DNA of 64,000 nucleotides from Synchiropus splendidus (taxonomy: Eukaryota > Chordata > Actinopteri > Syngnathiformes > Callionymidae). The DNA lies in the NCBI RefSeq assembly GCF_027744825.2, contig NC_071345.1:8639501-8703500 (forward strand). Reading direction: 5' to 3'. A program made the position numbers and the translations under genes. The notes beneath the pieces are model-generated. The model had not been told where the DNA came from, ran no database searches, and was given only the letters and a program-made list of their open reading frames with translations. Numbering within the stretch: the first letter of the stretch is position 1; each line of letters begins with the position of its first letter. Of the stretch, positions 41,440-52,703 are shown one piece after another.

Positions 41440-41660
41440 TACATGTTCTGGGGGGAAAATTTGTAGTGCTAACATATCCCAGGGACAACGTCTGAGAAAG
41501 TTAGTAAGACTCCAATGGTTTGGACACTTGGACAGGAGATAGCATGTTGGACAAGGACTAGTACTAGAAAGACAGGAAAGGTGAGACAAAAGAGGAAACC
41601 GTGGAGGAGACTGACTCGCTCTAGCAACCCCTGACAGGAAATGCAGACAGACAAAGAGGC
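41440..41660 (+). mobile_element. Second decayed RTE-like fragment
   Basis: The motif agactccaatggtttggac, followed by ggagatagcatgttgg and aaggtgagacaaaagagg, parallels the fragment at 40180-40320 and resembles the tail of the same reverse-transcriptase frame. It is broken by stops. It may be a separate insertion or a rearranged part of the first. Confidence 0.4.
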
Positions 41661-41679
41661 CGATTTAAGATCAGACGTC

Positions 41680-43400
41680 ATATAGCAGCAGAAGTACCAG
41701 TACTAGCAGGAGAGGTTGTTAGTGGTAGTAGATGCAGAAGTACTGCATCTACTACTGTACTACTAGTACAGTTGGCGCAGTTGTCGAAATAGGAATAGTA
41801 GCAGCGGTAGAATAAGTCATGATCGAAACAGCAGCAGTGACAATAGCATTTATTTATACCACTTGTAACAGATGAAGTATTAGTGGTAAATGCAAAAGTT
41901 GCAATGGTAGCATTGGCTCCAGAAGTAGTCAAGGCAGTAATGGTAGTAGTTCATGTTATCAAGGAAGTAATAGAGTATGACTATTAGAATAAAAGGTAGC
42001 CCTTCTACTACTACTGCATCTACTTCAATGACCTTACAACTGCTGCTGCCATTTCAACAGCTGATTTTAAGAATGAATTATTTTATCGACACTAACTGTC
42101 AATGCTTCCACTGCATCTAATGGTACTGCTAATACTACTTGAACGTCGACTACTACAGATGCTACAGACAATACTACCCCAGTACTGGCTGCAACCATGT
42201 CACACAGTACCAAGAATTGAACAGCGGTCTGAGCTATGTCCAACCTATATTAATATTAATGATGAATCTCGATTTACATTCTGCCACAGTCAAATCAGGA
42301 AAAAGGTAAAAACCCGGCGCCGCCATCTTTGCTGAAGGGCTCTCTTCATCACCACAGTCCTCATTAACAGCCTTAATTATTTTAAGTCCTCTTGGCCTAA
42401 TGAAGACATCTGACCGCGTCTATATTCAATAATCATGTTCTCACTTTCTGATGAGTTTCAAGAGGGTGGATATGAATCCTAATGCTGAGTGCTGAGCATG
42501 AGGACGCTCCTGAAGAACATATACGACGAGGACAACTACTTCTTCAGCAACTTCTGCTTCGACAGATAAAAAATATTGCAGCCACTTTTAGCATCAACAA
42601 CGATGACAACAACAGTTCAGACACTGCCACAGCTAATAATAAAACTACAGCCACGTACAGTGATACTGTTACTGCTACTCCTTTCCTTCAACGTTTTCTC
42701 ACTACTTCACTAATATTGTTGAAAAAATTAGTAGAACTGAATGATACTGCTGCTATTGATACTTTAACTATTATTATACTATTATTTTACTATTATTCCA
42801 ACGTCAGTATTGTTGGCCAGACTTCTAACAACGCTGTTGCAGCTGCTCCAGTAACCATTACGTTAATAGATACTAAAACCATTCAAAACACAATCACTTT
42901 TAGTACTGCTAGCACAATGTAGCATGAAACTTAACATGCTATTATTGTAGTACTAGTACCTTTACAACCAACCTCCCCTTTCTTATACTGCAACTATTGC
43001 TGATAGCACCTCCATTCTTGTCGTAACTATATAACTACTACTACCATATCTACTACCACAACTTCCTAGATGAGTGATGCTACAGACAGTAACACTCCTC
43101 TTAAGAGAAATACCTCAATAAATACTATGTATACCTGCTGCTGCAACTGCTTATTTAACTGCTGCTATAATTACTTCCGGCTTCTAGTATCACATCTTCT
43201 TATACTACTACGTCTACACCTGATACTACTATTCATACTACTGCTATGGTTTCTACTGCTTATACTGTTTTCACCTCAGTTATCTCTATTACAACCAGCT
43301 CCATGCTGATGCGTCTATAACAATATCCACTCTCTCCTACGAGAGTAGGAGCCACTACTACTTAAAATACTGCTACTATTGGTTCCACGTGAGCGGAAGA
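41680..43400. repeat. Degenerate triplet repeat (ACT/GCT family) with strand switch
   Basis: About 1.7 kb of decayed trinucleotide DNA. In 41680-41995 the plus strand is GTA/GCA-rich (gtagtagatgcagaag, agcagcagaagtacc), and from about 42000 it becomes CTA/CTG/ACT-rich (ctactactactgcatctact). The polarity turns over near 41990-42000, so the two sides are roughly complementary and could fold back. The interval 42300-42500 is ordinary sequence. Long Thr/Ala/Asn-rich open frames such as 42482-42922 come from the repeat, not a gene. Confidence 0.75.
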
Positions 43401-43925
43401 TCTATTCTGCGGAGGGGAAAAGTGATTGGGACGTGATCATGTCTATTTTACACCACACTTGAGTAGTCACCGAGCTGGAACATCTGAACAATTAGCTGAT
43501 CTCTGCTCGGGAGATAAAGACCATGCCATGTTCTCTGAGAGGAGCTTCAGGGGCCACAGCTCAAATGTGCCACTCGAGCCGTGCAGCGGCGGCAGAAGAG
43601 CGGGACGCGCACGCTCTTCACTTATTTTCATTAGCGGCTGACGACTGTGGAATTGATGTGGCCAGCCAGTTATCAAAAGCCACTAATTTCACATTAACGG
43701 CCATTGACTGCGGCCGCTTGATTCGAGGGGGTTCTGGACAATTATCACAATCAGGAGGGGAGTCCAGCCCAGTTTTGGTTGACTCCACCATTATCTGCCA
43801 GGAGCAAAATTGTCCCTGTCGAGAAGACCTGGATAATGAGCAGGTTTGAGGGAGTGGGGGAGTGATTCTCTGCTCCTCTTTACTGCATTCCACAAGGAAT
43901 AAATGTACAAGTATTCATCAAGCAG
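43401..43925. promoter_or_regulatory. Candidate conserved non-coding element before ostm1
   Basis: Between the triplet repeat and the ostm1-proximal duplication there is a block of ordinary complexity. It carries cattagcggctgacgac, a TTATCAAAAG TCF-like site, ACTAATTTCACATTAACGG and gacaattatcacaatc. Several TAAT/ATTA cores occur within about 120 bp. Whether it is conserved cannot be judged from one sequence. Confidence 0.3.
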
Positions 43926-45318
43926 AGTGGAGAAGTCCTACTGCAACAGAAAAGAGCTGAGCTAAAAGGTAAAAAAAAGGTTGATATTCTGTTTGTTCTT
44001 CAGGCGAGTGAGAAGCAACACCAGCTCTCACCTGGAAGCTGGACACCTGGAGGAGCTACAAATAAGCTGTTAATAATGTGGTAGAGAAAAACAATACGTA
44101 AAAAAAGAAATTGCTTATTGTTCCATGGACATGATCGTTCATCTCTAATATCTTCAATTGACAATGTGCCTTCTTATTATCTGCTGACGAGAGTAGTTCA
44201 CCGAGCCAAGACAGCATTGTGAGCTCGACAGGCGCGCGCTGAAATCTCGCGAGAGTGGAGAGGTCCTATTGAACAGAAAAGAGCTAAGCTAGAAGGTAAA
44301 AAAAAGAAAGGTTGATATTCTGTTTGTTCTTCAGGCAAGTTAAACGCAACTATTACACCTACTGGAGAGTCAGAGTAGAGCCTTGGCTGCGCTTATGGGA
44401 CTGCATGCCTACTCGGACTAGGGAACACGTTGACCCAGTGTTGGAAAAACGTTTTGATTCCATGGATATATGAGAGAATAAATTAGTACAGGTGGTTTAT
44501 AGGATTTAAAAAACAACATTTTTTTTCATACCACAAACATATGTCACTTTTGAACTACATAAGTGTAAATAATGTGGTAGAGAAAAACAATACGTAAAAA
44601 AGTAAATTGTTTATTGTTCCATGGACATGATCATTCATCTCTGATATCTTCAATTGACAATGTACCTTCTTATTATCTGCTGACACTGAGCCAAGACAGC
44701 ATTGTTTGGATGAAGAAAAGTCACTTGCTTGACAGGCGTGCGCTGAAATCTCGCGAGAGTGGAGAAGTCCTATTGAACACAAAAGAGCTAAGCTAAAAGG
44801 TAAAAAAAAAGATTGATATTCTGTTTCTTCTTCAGGCGAGTTAGAAGCAACACCAGCTCTCACCTGGAAGCTGGACGCCTGGAGGAGCTATTACACCTAC
44901 TGGAGATTCAGAGTAGAGCCTTGGCTTTGCTTATGGGGCTGCATGTCCACTCTGGCTGGGGAACATGTTGACCCAGTATTGGAAAAACGTTTTGATTCCA
45001 TGGATATATGAGAGAAAAATAATACAGGCGGTTTCTAGGATTTAAAAAACAACAACTCATTTTTCATACCACAAACATATGTCACTTTTGAACTACAAAG
45101 CTGTAAATAATGTGGTAGAGAAAAACAATACGTAAAAAATAAGAATGACAATAAATTGTTCATTGTTCCATGGACATGATCATTCATCTCTAATATTTTC
45201 GATTGACAATGTACCTTCTTATTATCTCCTGAGAGGAGTTCACTGAGTAGGGACAGCATTGTTTGGATGACGAGAAGTCACTCGCTCGACAGGCGCGCGC
45301 TGAAATCTCGCGAGAGTC
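43926..45318 (+). repeat. Three tandem copies of the ostm1 5' block
   Basis: Three near-identical units lie head to tail: 43926-44254, 44253-44758 and 44757-45315. Each has gagtggagaagtcctactg-type starts, a ttgatattctgtttcttcttcagg block, an aataatgtggtagagaaaaac block, a ttgttccatggacatgatc block and the end gacaggcgcgcgctgaaatc followed by TCTCGCGAGA. The third copy is complete (about 558 bp). The first lacks the internal part equivalent to 44891-45105, and the second lacks the part equivalent to about 44845-44885, so each has its own deletion. The last copy runs directly into ostm1, which suggests the unit came from the ostm1 promoter. Confidence 0.9.
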
Positions 45319-45335
45319 ATGAGGCGTCACATGAC
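45306..45335 (+). promoter_or_regulatory. ostm1 core promoter: TCTCGCGAGA and MITF-type E-box
   Basis: TCTCGCGAGA (45306-45315) is the palindromic CpG motif bound by BANP and reported for ZBTB33, found close to start sites of CpG-island promoters. Eleven bases on lies GTCACATGAC (45326-45335), containing TCACATGA, a MITF/TFE-type E-box one base from the CLEAR consensus. MITF co-regulates Ostm1 and Clcn7 in osteoclasts. Both sites are within 53 bp of the upstream ATG at 45359. Use of the sites is inferred. Confidence 0.6.
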
Positions 45336-45412
45336 TTGTGCACTGAAAACAGGAAGTCATGGGTTCTCCTGGTTACCCCCTCAACCAGGAGCGCGGCTTC
45401 TTCCTCCTGAAA

Positions 45413-47662
45413 ATGTTGTCTTTAAAGTCTGTCGCGGTTTTGCTCGGGATAGTCTTGAACTGCATCGCGGTCGTGGCCAGTGAAGGCAGCGTGTCGGACT
45501 TAAAACAGGAAGAGACACCGAGTCCCGCCGTGGCTTCGCCTCTCTTCAAACCCGCTCCGAGGTCGCTGTCTCTCAACCTCCTGTCTTTCCCGGAGGATGT
45601 GGAGATGAGCGACTACTGCCACCAGCTGCTGCAGATATTTGGCGAGCGCTATGTTTCCGCGGTCACCTGTTTGGTTCCAGCTGCTCGACCTGTCCTGGTG
45701 TGTCAGAAATGCTACCCCAGTTTCAGAAGCCTTGTTGACACCTACGCCAACATCTCTTCGGACCAGGTGACGAAACCCCCCCCCCCCTTTGCTTCCTACA
45801 TGAAGACGCTAGGCACTGGTGTTGTACTCTGCACAAGACAGGCATTGTCTCTGAATCACGGGTTTTCTGGTGTGACTCCATGCCATGGGGTTGTAGTCTC
45901 ATTTCCATTCATTCTCACTCCCTGCTCCGTCATGCTTTAGTGACACAATAAAGTACAATCTGATGATTTGGTTTCTCCACAGGGAGTCGCTGGGAATGAA
46001 AGTTGCAGAGACAGTCTCATTCGGAGTGATCGCCTGATGCTGGTTTATATGCTCTACAGCAGCCTGGATAACATCTGGACTAAATCTGACTGTGACAGTA
46101 AGCAGCCACCTTGTTGTGTTCCATGTCTGAGACTTTGAAATGCAGTGACAGGTTCCTTTATGTGAGAAGGAAGCTGCACATCATGAGTCCTCTGCATAAA
46201 AATGAAACAAAAAAAAAACAGAACTGGAATTGTGTCTCAGTCGTTGCATAGCCATCTCCACATCAGTACATTATGTATTTTATGTTTGATATCTTACATT
46301 CACAGATTTATCATACTGTCTTCTGTTTCTAGACTGCCTCACTGAAGGACTACATAGCTTGACCAATGACACGCTGAACTTCATCGCCCTGCACAACCAG
46401 ACAATAAGCTGCTTTGAACTCAATCGACAGGTACAGCTTCTTATTTTCATGAAAAGAAGGATGACATCCCTCACTGTTGTTCCTTTGGCTTCAGAAGAAC
46501 CACAGTGAGCTGTGCATCAATTGTAACGACACGTATAAAAGACTCAATGACCTCTACAGTCGCATGGAGAAGAACCACACTCTGTGCATCGACATAGAAG
46601 ATGCGGTATGTTGCTTCATACTTATCTCCCTTCACTTCCGTGTTGCTGTCATCTTTTTGTGAGTTGTTTCGTACTTCCCCAAAAGGCATTCAAACTTCTG
46701 CCACTAAACCCATTTAATGTCACTGAATAAAATATCTGCTGACGACGATATATTAGATTCAACGTTGACAACTGTAGTTGCAGAACTACAGAGTGAATTG
46801 AATTTTTTGGCAATGTTTTTATTACCTTTATTACCTTTGAGCTCTTGCTCTTTTTTTAATTACTTTTCATATTTTTTTTAATTTTATTTATTTATTTATT
46901 TTATATTTTGTTGACAAAGCTGTCTGCTTCCAATCCACATTCTCATTTCATTTTTAGAAATATGTTTTGAGGCAATGCCAAACTTAGGTTTTCAAATGTA
47001 ATATAATCCTTAAATTTTTTTTTCTTTCATTTTATCATCATCATCAGCAACAGCTTTATCTTCAATTGTCCTCATTCACTAGCATAAAGTAGCTGACATT
47101 TTTTATTGCAACAACCTTATGTGTTGATCCCTGAAAAACATTTGTGATGAGAAAGTTTAAATATTGTTTTTTTTAAGTTGACACAAACTACCGCCCCCTA
47201 TCGACCACTTTTAAGTTCACAGTGTGTCGATCCATTTCACACCACTGTTCTGCCTCGGTACTGAAGTCAACTGGTTGTTCCTCAGATGAACGTGACCCGT
47301 CGGATGTGGAGTAAAGTCTTCAGCTGCTCCTTTCCCCTGGAGGAGACGGTGCCGGTCATTGCCGTGTCCAGCTTCATGCTCTTCCTGCCCATCATTTTCT
47401 ACTTGAGCAGCTTCCTCCACTCGGAACAAAAGAAACGCAAGCTCATACACCGTGAGTAACCAACTTAATTCACCCACTGCCACACAGAGAGATGTCTGAC
47501 CGGGTCGTGTGGGGTTCCTGTTGAGGCGGGCGGGCGGGTGGGTTGTTGGACACAGCTTGTGATTTAGATGTCGATGATTTGTACTGTTCTTTTTTTGCCC
47601 CCTCAGCCAAGCGAGCTCAGTCACAGAGCAGTTTGATGAACATCCAGGACAAGCAAAGCTGA
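45413..47662 (+). CDS. ostm1: Osteopetrosis-associated transmembrane protein 1
   Basis: OSTM1 is the glycosylated beta subunit of the lysosomal chloride/proton exchanger CLC-7 and stabilises it in lysosomes and the osteoclast ruffled border. Coding exons are 45413-45766, 45983-46097, 46333-46430, 46495-46605, 47286-47451 and 47607-47662; all joins are GT-AG and in phase, giving 299 aa. I start at 45413 because [15 protein letters not shown] begins a typical signal peptide; an in-frame ATG at 45359 would add 18 residues in front. The luminal part has about eight N-X-S/T sequons and conserved cysteine pairs (VCQKCYP, LCINCND). A membrane segment starts near Val248 ([19 protein letters not shown]) and is followed by the family signature [13 protein letters not shown] and a short cytosolic tail. 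Length is close to human (334 aa), with a shorter N-terminus. Confidence 0.95.
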
Positions 47663-48096
47663 GGCAGGACCACGGACATACAGACCGGAAATGTTTCCCC
47701 TCTGCAGTCACCCTCTTGTTCCTGGACTTTGCCTCCACGACTCGGCCTCTTCCCACCATATCAGTATTTATTAATCCATGAAGGTAATCTGTGTAGAAAG
47801 CAGAAGTTGGGTGGACTGAAAGTGCCTGACTGGCGTAAGAGCTCCGCTCCTTCATTGTCCTGCTTCCCTTGTTAACCATCTTCGGGTTGGTGACACACAG
47901 CTGTCACTAGAAAGAGCGAGTGGCTTCAATACAAGTGTGTGTGTGTGAGTCCTGTTTGAGAAATGGGGTTTCTCTAATGTATGTCCGAGAGCGGGCTGCA
48001 GGAGAAAAAGGAAGCACTTGATGTCCATTAGTGGTGACATGTATCTGCTGTAAGAAGGGGAGGGGGGACGGGGGGGCACATCAGTTGGGTAGGTTT

Positions 48097-48102
48097 AATA
48101 AA
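48097..48102 (+). terminator. Polyadenylation signal of ostm1
   Basis: AATAAA in ggtttaataaagaaatg lies 435 bp after the ostm1 stop. A second AATAAA at 48329-48334 (gtaaataaagtgtc) could give a longer 3' UTR. Confidence 0.6.
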
Positions 48103-48559
48103 GAAATGACGAAAGAGCACTCCAAAGTACCACACTGAGATATTAGCTGTTTTTTTCCCCCCACTTTTTTGTTGGGTTGAGTAAAGCTTTTACTGTTCTT
48201 TGTTGTGCTTCTTCACTAATGTTTAACTTAATTTAACTCCGGCTGGTGGTGATGGCGCTGAGAAGCCTCTCATGGATGCATTAAGAAATATTGTAAAGTT
48301 AATTTCTCAGATGCATAAACATAAAGTAAATAAAGTGTCTTTAATGCTTGACATGTTCTCTGCCTCCTTATTCGAAATACGAAAGTCTTACAAACCAAAA
48401 CCAATGTTTACATTCAGAGTCTCTGCACCTATCGACTGCTCTGGTGTGTTATGCTGTATATTGACTGTTGACTATGATGTTTTCGGGTAATTATGTTAGC
48501 AGCAATGGACCATAAAAGTTATTTCCTGGTGGCAGTTGCTGAGTCTGAAGTGAATCTGG

Positions 48560-48730
48560 GTTCTGCTTGCACCTGTGTGGGTTTTCTCTGGACACTCAGC
48601 CTTCCTCCCACAGTCCCAACACTTGCTGTTCAGTTGAATAGATGAAGATTCTAAACTGCAGTGGGTGTTCTCATGGACTGGACACCTGTCGCTCACCTCG
48701 TGAATACGACGTGAATATAACTATCATCTG
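48560..48730 (-). repeat. Inverted copy of the fish SINE/LINE-tail repeat
   Basis: Plus-strand gtgtgggttttctctggac and ccttcctcccacagtccc are the reverse complement of the ggactgtgggaggaaacc phrase seen at 1255-1465. The rest is degenerate. Confidence 0.6.
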
Positions 48731-48949
48731 AACATCTCCACTATTTTTTAAAGCTGTGTTCAAAGCAAGAATTATAAGAAAAGAATTGCAAAATCTGTAA
48801 CAAGTTCCTCTCCAGACAGAAGCGTTATTACTAGTTCAGATTTTTTGATAACAGAAAACCTCTGCTGTGATATAATTTTATTGAAGATCATTTTAGCTCA
48901 GGTTAGAATATATCAGGAAATGACCTGGAATTTTTGTCCACTTGTTTGA

Positions 48950-49410
48950 CAATACATTTGCAAGGTGTGAAAAATATTGATACAGCAATTTATCACAATA
49001 CTTTGACCACAGACCTACAGACTGATATTTTTTTTTTTCTTTTTTTTTTTTTGGAAGAGTTAGAATTGATTTCCAACTAAATATTTTTCGTCCATTTAGG
49101 ATGCTACCAGTATTTTGTTAAATAATAATTATTGGTTTAATATTTCAGCAGTTAAAGTGACAAACATGATACGTTTAGGTTTTCATATCAATTCTAAGTA
49201 TCATAAGTAAATGAACGGATGAATAAAATGGAAAACGTGTTCAATCTGACAGTTTATTAATTTGTCGTTTATATTTTGAGTAACACTGTTTGATTTTTCT
49301 TTTTAAATTGTATTGTACTATGGTGACATGTCGTGATACCATAGTATCGAGAGCCACATATCGTGATGTGCATTATATTGTGAGGTTCTTGCCAATGCTC
49401 CTCACCATGT
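48950..49410. repeat. Degenerate 'tatcgtgat' interspersed repeat
   Basis: Contains aaatattgatacagcaattt, then tatcacaatactttg, and at 49320-49400 tggtgacatgtcgtgatacc, gagccacatatcgtgatg and attgtgaggttcttgcc. This wording is that of a widespread unclassified fish repeat. A poly-T tract lies inside (49027-49052). The middle part may be unrelated. Confidence 0.5.
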
Positions 49411-49829
49411 GCTGACTTTATGTTGGACAATTATATATCTATATGTTTAAAAATACAATGTGGCACAACTTTTGTTTTTGATTTATATCTTTGTTGTTTA
49501 ATGTGTGTCTTCAATGTTTTTATTGTGTTGAATGCCTTTACTGTTGCTGCTTATTTTGTGGATGATCAAGTAAAAAAATTTTTTTTTGGCTATCAACTCT
49601 TAATTCTGCTTTGGATAACTAGAAGAACATGCAACAACATGGAAGGTCAAGGGTCAATTTGTTTGTCAACTTTTGGAGACATATGCTTATGTCCTAATAA
49701 CGGTTCTGTATGTATCTCTAAGGCAGCAAAGATCACCTCACTTGGATTCAAACCTATGACTCCCTGCTTCAAAGTGAGTGAACGCTGTGGCCATTCTTCC
49801 TGCTTTATATTTAGATCACATTAGATGAC

Positions 49830-50110
49830 AGTCCTTTTTCACGCCCCTCGCCGTGCCTCATGAAGACTGCGAGTCAGGACTGGAGGACTTGACACTCGGG
49901 CGGCCCAGCACACTCACCCCTCCAAAAGCCGCTCCGCTGGCTGCAACCGGATCATATGACTCCGCAAATATCCGTAATGCTCTTACCGCCGCGCTCATAA
50001 TACCAAAAAGCCAAAGGAGTTTAATGTGTTGCTGCGATTATTCGGCCACGTATCTTTATCCGCGCGAATAGATTAGCTGCTAATGAGGGAGGAAAAAAGC
50101 TTCACGTAAC
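49830..50110. promoter_or_regulatory. Candidate conserved non-coding element with ATTAGC palindrome
   Basis: A non-repetitive block in an otherwise repeat-rich interval. It includes ccgcaaatatccgtaatgc, gctgcgattattcggcc and the palindrome ATTAGC-T-GCTAAT (50072-50084), an inverted pair of homeodomain-like cores. It could be an enhancer for nr2e1 or ostm1, or for drc1/otof. Confidence 0.3.
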
Positions 50111-50287
50111 AGCAGAACAAGGGCCATTCAAAGTCGGATCACTCGGAGACCAGAATCTTCTGCAAGAAATGCATTTGACTTCCAAACTGTTGGAGCGTTG
50201 GCAGAGGAGAGCGTGAGGGTAGCGAAGAATATTAGGAGCGGGAGGGTTTTAAGAGAGAAAATTACACTGAGAGGTTGTGGTTTGCTG

Positions 50288-50350
50288 GAGCTATGCTTCT
50301 CAAATGGTGGGGCAGGGCCCCCTGGGGGGGCGTGGAGCGATGCCGGGGGG
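50288..50350 (+). mobile_element. hAT-like non-autonomous element fragment
   Basis: Wording cttctcaaatggtgggg then cagggccccctgggggg and gccgggggggcgca is typical of terminal regions of hAT-type elements in fish. Only this end is clear. Confidence 0.4.
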
Positions 50351-51734
50351 GCGCATACATACTTTTTTGCTGTACTAGAATAAAGTGTAATGTTAATAAC
50401 GTTATTCTTTAGTGTAAGTTTTCTTGAATGGAGCATACTATGTTAAGGAGAGGTGTACTTATAATCATTTTATAGACAACTGATACTATTCACAGAGGCA
50501 GGGAGAGTTGAAACGTTTACTTCTTCTTACGAGCGGGTGCAACAGAAACAGACTGAGAAGCACTGTGCTGGAGGCAGCTCTGTCAGAGCGAGCGGAGCAG
50601 TCATTCATATCTGGTACATTAGTTATATTCTCTTTGTGTGTAGAGAGGAAGTGGGAAAGACGTCCACTCAGAGAGGTTCTACTCCCTTTCACCACTGCAT
50701 CTCTCCTCCGCTCACTCTCTCTCTCCCTGCCAGCAACAGACCAAGTGGAATTACATTACATACTGACAAGTACATGTGGCGCTTGTTATTGTTCCGTCAG
50801 AGAGCGGAAAAATATACTCTGGTTCCCCTTTCATTTCTCATTCCACTTCATGATATCCTGAGACACACACAGCACAAGCCGACACCTCGGTCCGCCAGCG
50901 TGTTTACGATTAATTGTATTAGCAGGAGGAGGTGATTGACTTCATGTAGTCGACGGCAGAAAGCAAAAATTACAATCCAGCCGTAATCGCGGCCTAACGC
51001 CACAAATCATTACTGTACGCCTAATCCAGCTTTGACTGAGAGAATCATTTCGGAATTGGGAAAGTGACTCAGGATCCTGCCTGCTCTGCTGCTCTGCTGG
51101 ATTTAGATGGGAAAAAAATGTGCTGAGGTTTGTGTTCAAGCTTTGTGGCCAACGTAAGTCGCTTTGGGGATCAAGATGTTGTTTCACAAAACGTCAAAAG
51201 GGACGCGTGTTTGAGCGAGTGAGAGTTCCGAGCTCTTACGATTATTGCGATTTGGTTGATGTGGATTTATTAAGAAGACTGACTTCATACATGACATCAT
51301 ATTCTACCAGCAAGTAAAATTAGTACACACTTGTGGCGTGAAAGGTCAGTCTTTATATTGAACTCAGGCGTGAGCAAAACTCAGTTTTACTTCTTTCCCC
51401 ACTGTGGCAGAATGACTGGACTCAACGGCCCTTTTGTTTTTCCCGCAGTAACATCGGAACTAGGCATAACGTGACATCATCAACATGCGACATTCACTTA
51501 CCTTAGGTGTCTGTAAATTATTTTCTCGACGACAGAATTTTTCTCTTTTACAGACAGGAAACGGCAGAACCCATCTGTTCCAGCTCGCTGTTGATGTGGG
51601 GGATAAAATACATACTTACTTTAACCTAAACTTAATAATACAATCATGAACAAGCTCATTACAGTGTCAATCGTGGTATATGTGGATGGACAATATAAGC
51701 ATCAGAAACAGGTAAATGAAAATGACAATTCCAA

Positions 51735-51755
51735 AAAAAAAAAAAAAAAAAAAAA
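51735..51755 (+). repeat. Poly-A tract
   Basis: About 21 consecutive A, probably the tail of a degraded retroposon or a simple mononucleotide repeat. Confidence 0.9.
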
Positions 51756-51994
51756 GAAATGACAAAACAAAAAATAAAATGAAATATACCTATTAATGCT
51801 AGGAGGTAAAATGATTTAAATGAGGATTCTAGATTGAAAGCAAGCAGTTGGTTTTTGTGCATTTGTTTGGTGGAATGTTTAATGGAAATTAAATATGTTT
51901 CAATGTAGAAACCGATTGAGGTAGGGGATCTGTGAGCATATTTAGATGAATGTTGTAATGTTGTTCACGGCGCGTTGTGTTCCCGGTGACGTCA

Positions 51995-52130
51995 CTATTC
52001 AGTGACGATCTATTTTATTTTATTTTATTTTATTTTATTTTATTTTATATAACAGCACTTTATTTCGAAGCACTTTCCTAGTTGGTGGAACCCCCATTGA
52101 CCATGGCAATAAATTCTATTCTGATTCTGA
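51995..52130 (-). mobile_element. Interspersed repeat, minus orientation, with (TTTTA)n
   Basis: The plus strand has about eight TTTTA units (52013-52048), then cagcactttatttcgaagc, actttcctagttggtgg and accatggcaataaattc ending in attctgattctgaaac. This is the reverse complement of the start of the repeat at 54580-54800, so the two are copies of one family in opposite orientation. The simple repeat lies at the same place in both. Confidence 0.75.
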
Positions 52131-52703
52131 AACAATTTACAGCAAGCTCTACATTGAAGGCATATAGAGAAGGCAACAGACCGCGAAGCCTAGTCACACT
52201 GGACACTACAAACTTTCAGAATTGACCTACTCTTTCATGAGGTTCACCCTTTGTAGATTTAACTGCTGCATTCAAAACGCTCACTTGAAGAGTAAGAAAT
52301 CAGTGTGTAGTTGCACGGCGTGATCGGTAGGTGGCAGTCCGAACACACGCTGTGCTACACACGTCATTGAGCGTGGGCTTTAACGCAATATACAGCTCCG
52401 TTTGATCATCTTGCTGAGTAAACAACACACTGTTGGATGCCCACAAACAAGTATAAAAACAATGTAAAACAATATAAGGATTATGTTGGGACGCCAGTAC
52501 CACAAAGTATTTTTTTAAAAGCAGTAATGATGATCCTAATCTACTTATTGCTGAAAACTGCAACAAAGTTGGGATGACTGTCATACAGTACTTCACTAGT
52601 CAGGACCATCCTGTGCTTTTGATACTTTGTGGCACTGTCATCCCCAATATTTTTCAGAAGTAGCAATCTGGAAATAATTTTATGAATTAAAAACATCAAT
52701 ATA

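Noticed and set aside
42482..42922. 146-codon Thr/Asn/Ala-rich frame
   Set aside because: Product of the degenerate ACT/GCT triplet repeat, which rarely contains stops in some frames.
47217..47879. 220-codon minus-strand frame, longest in the window
   Set aside because: It is antisense to ostm1 exons 5-6 and the 3' UTR and has no family resemblance.
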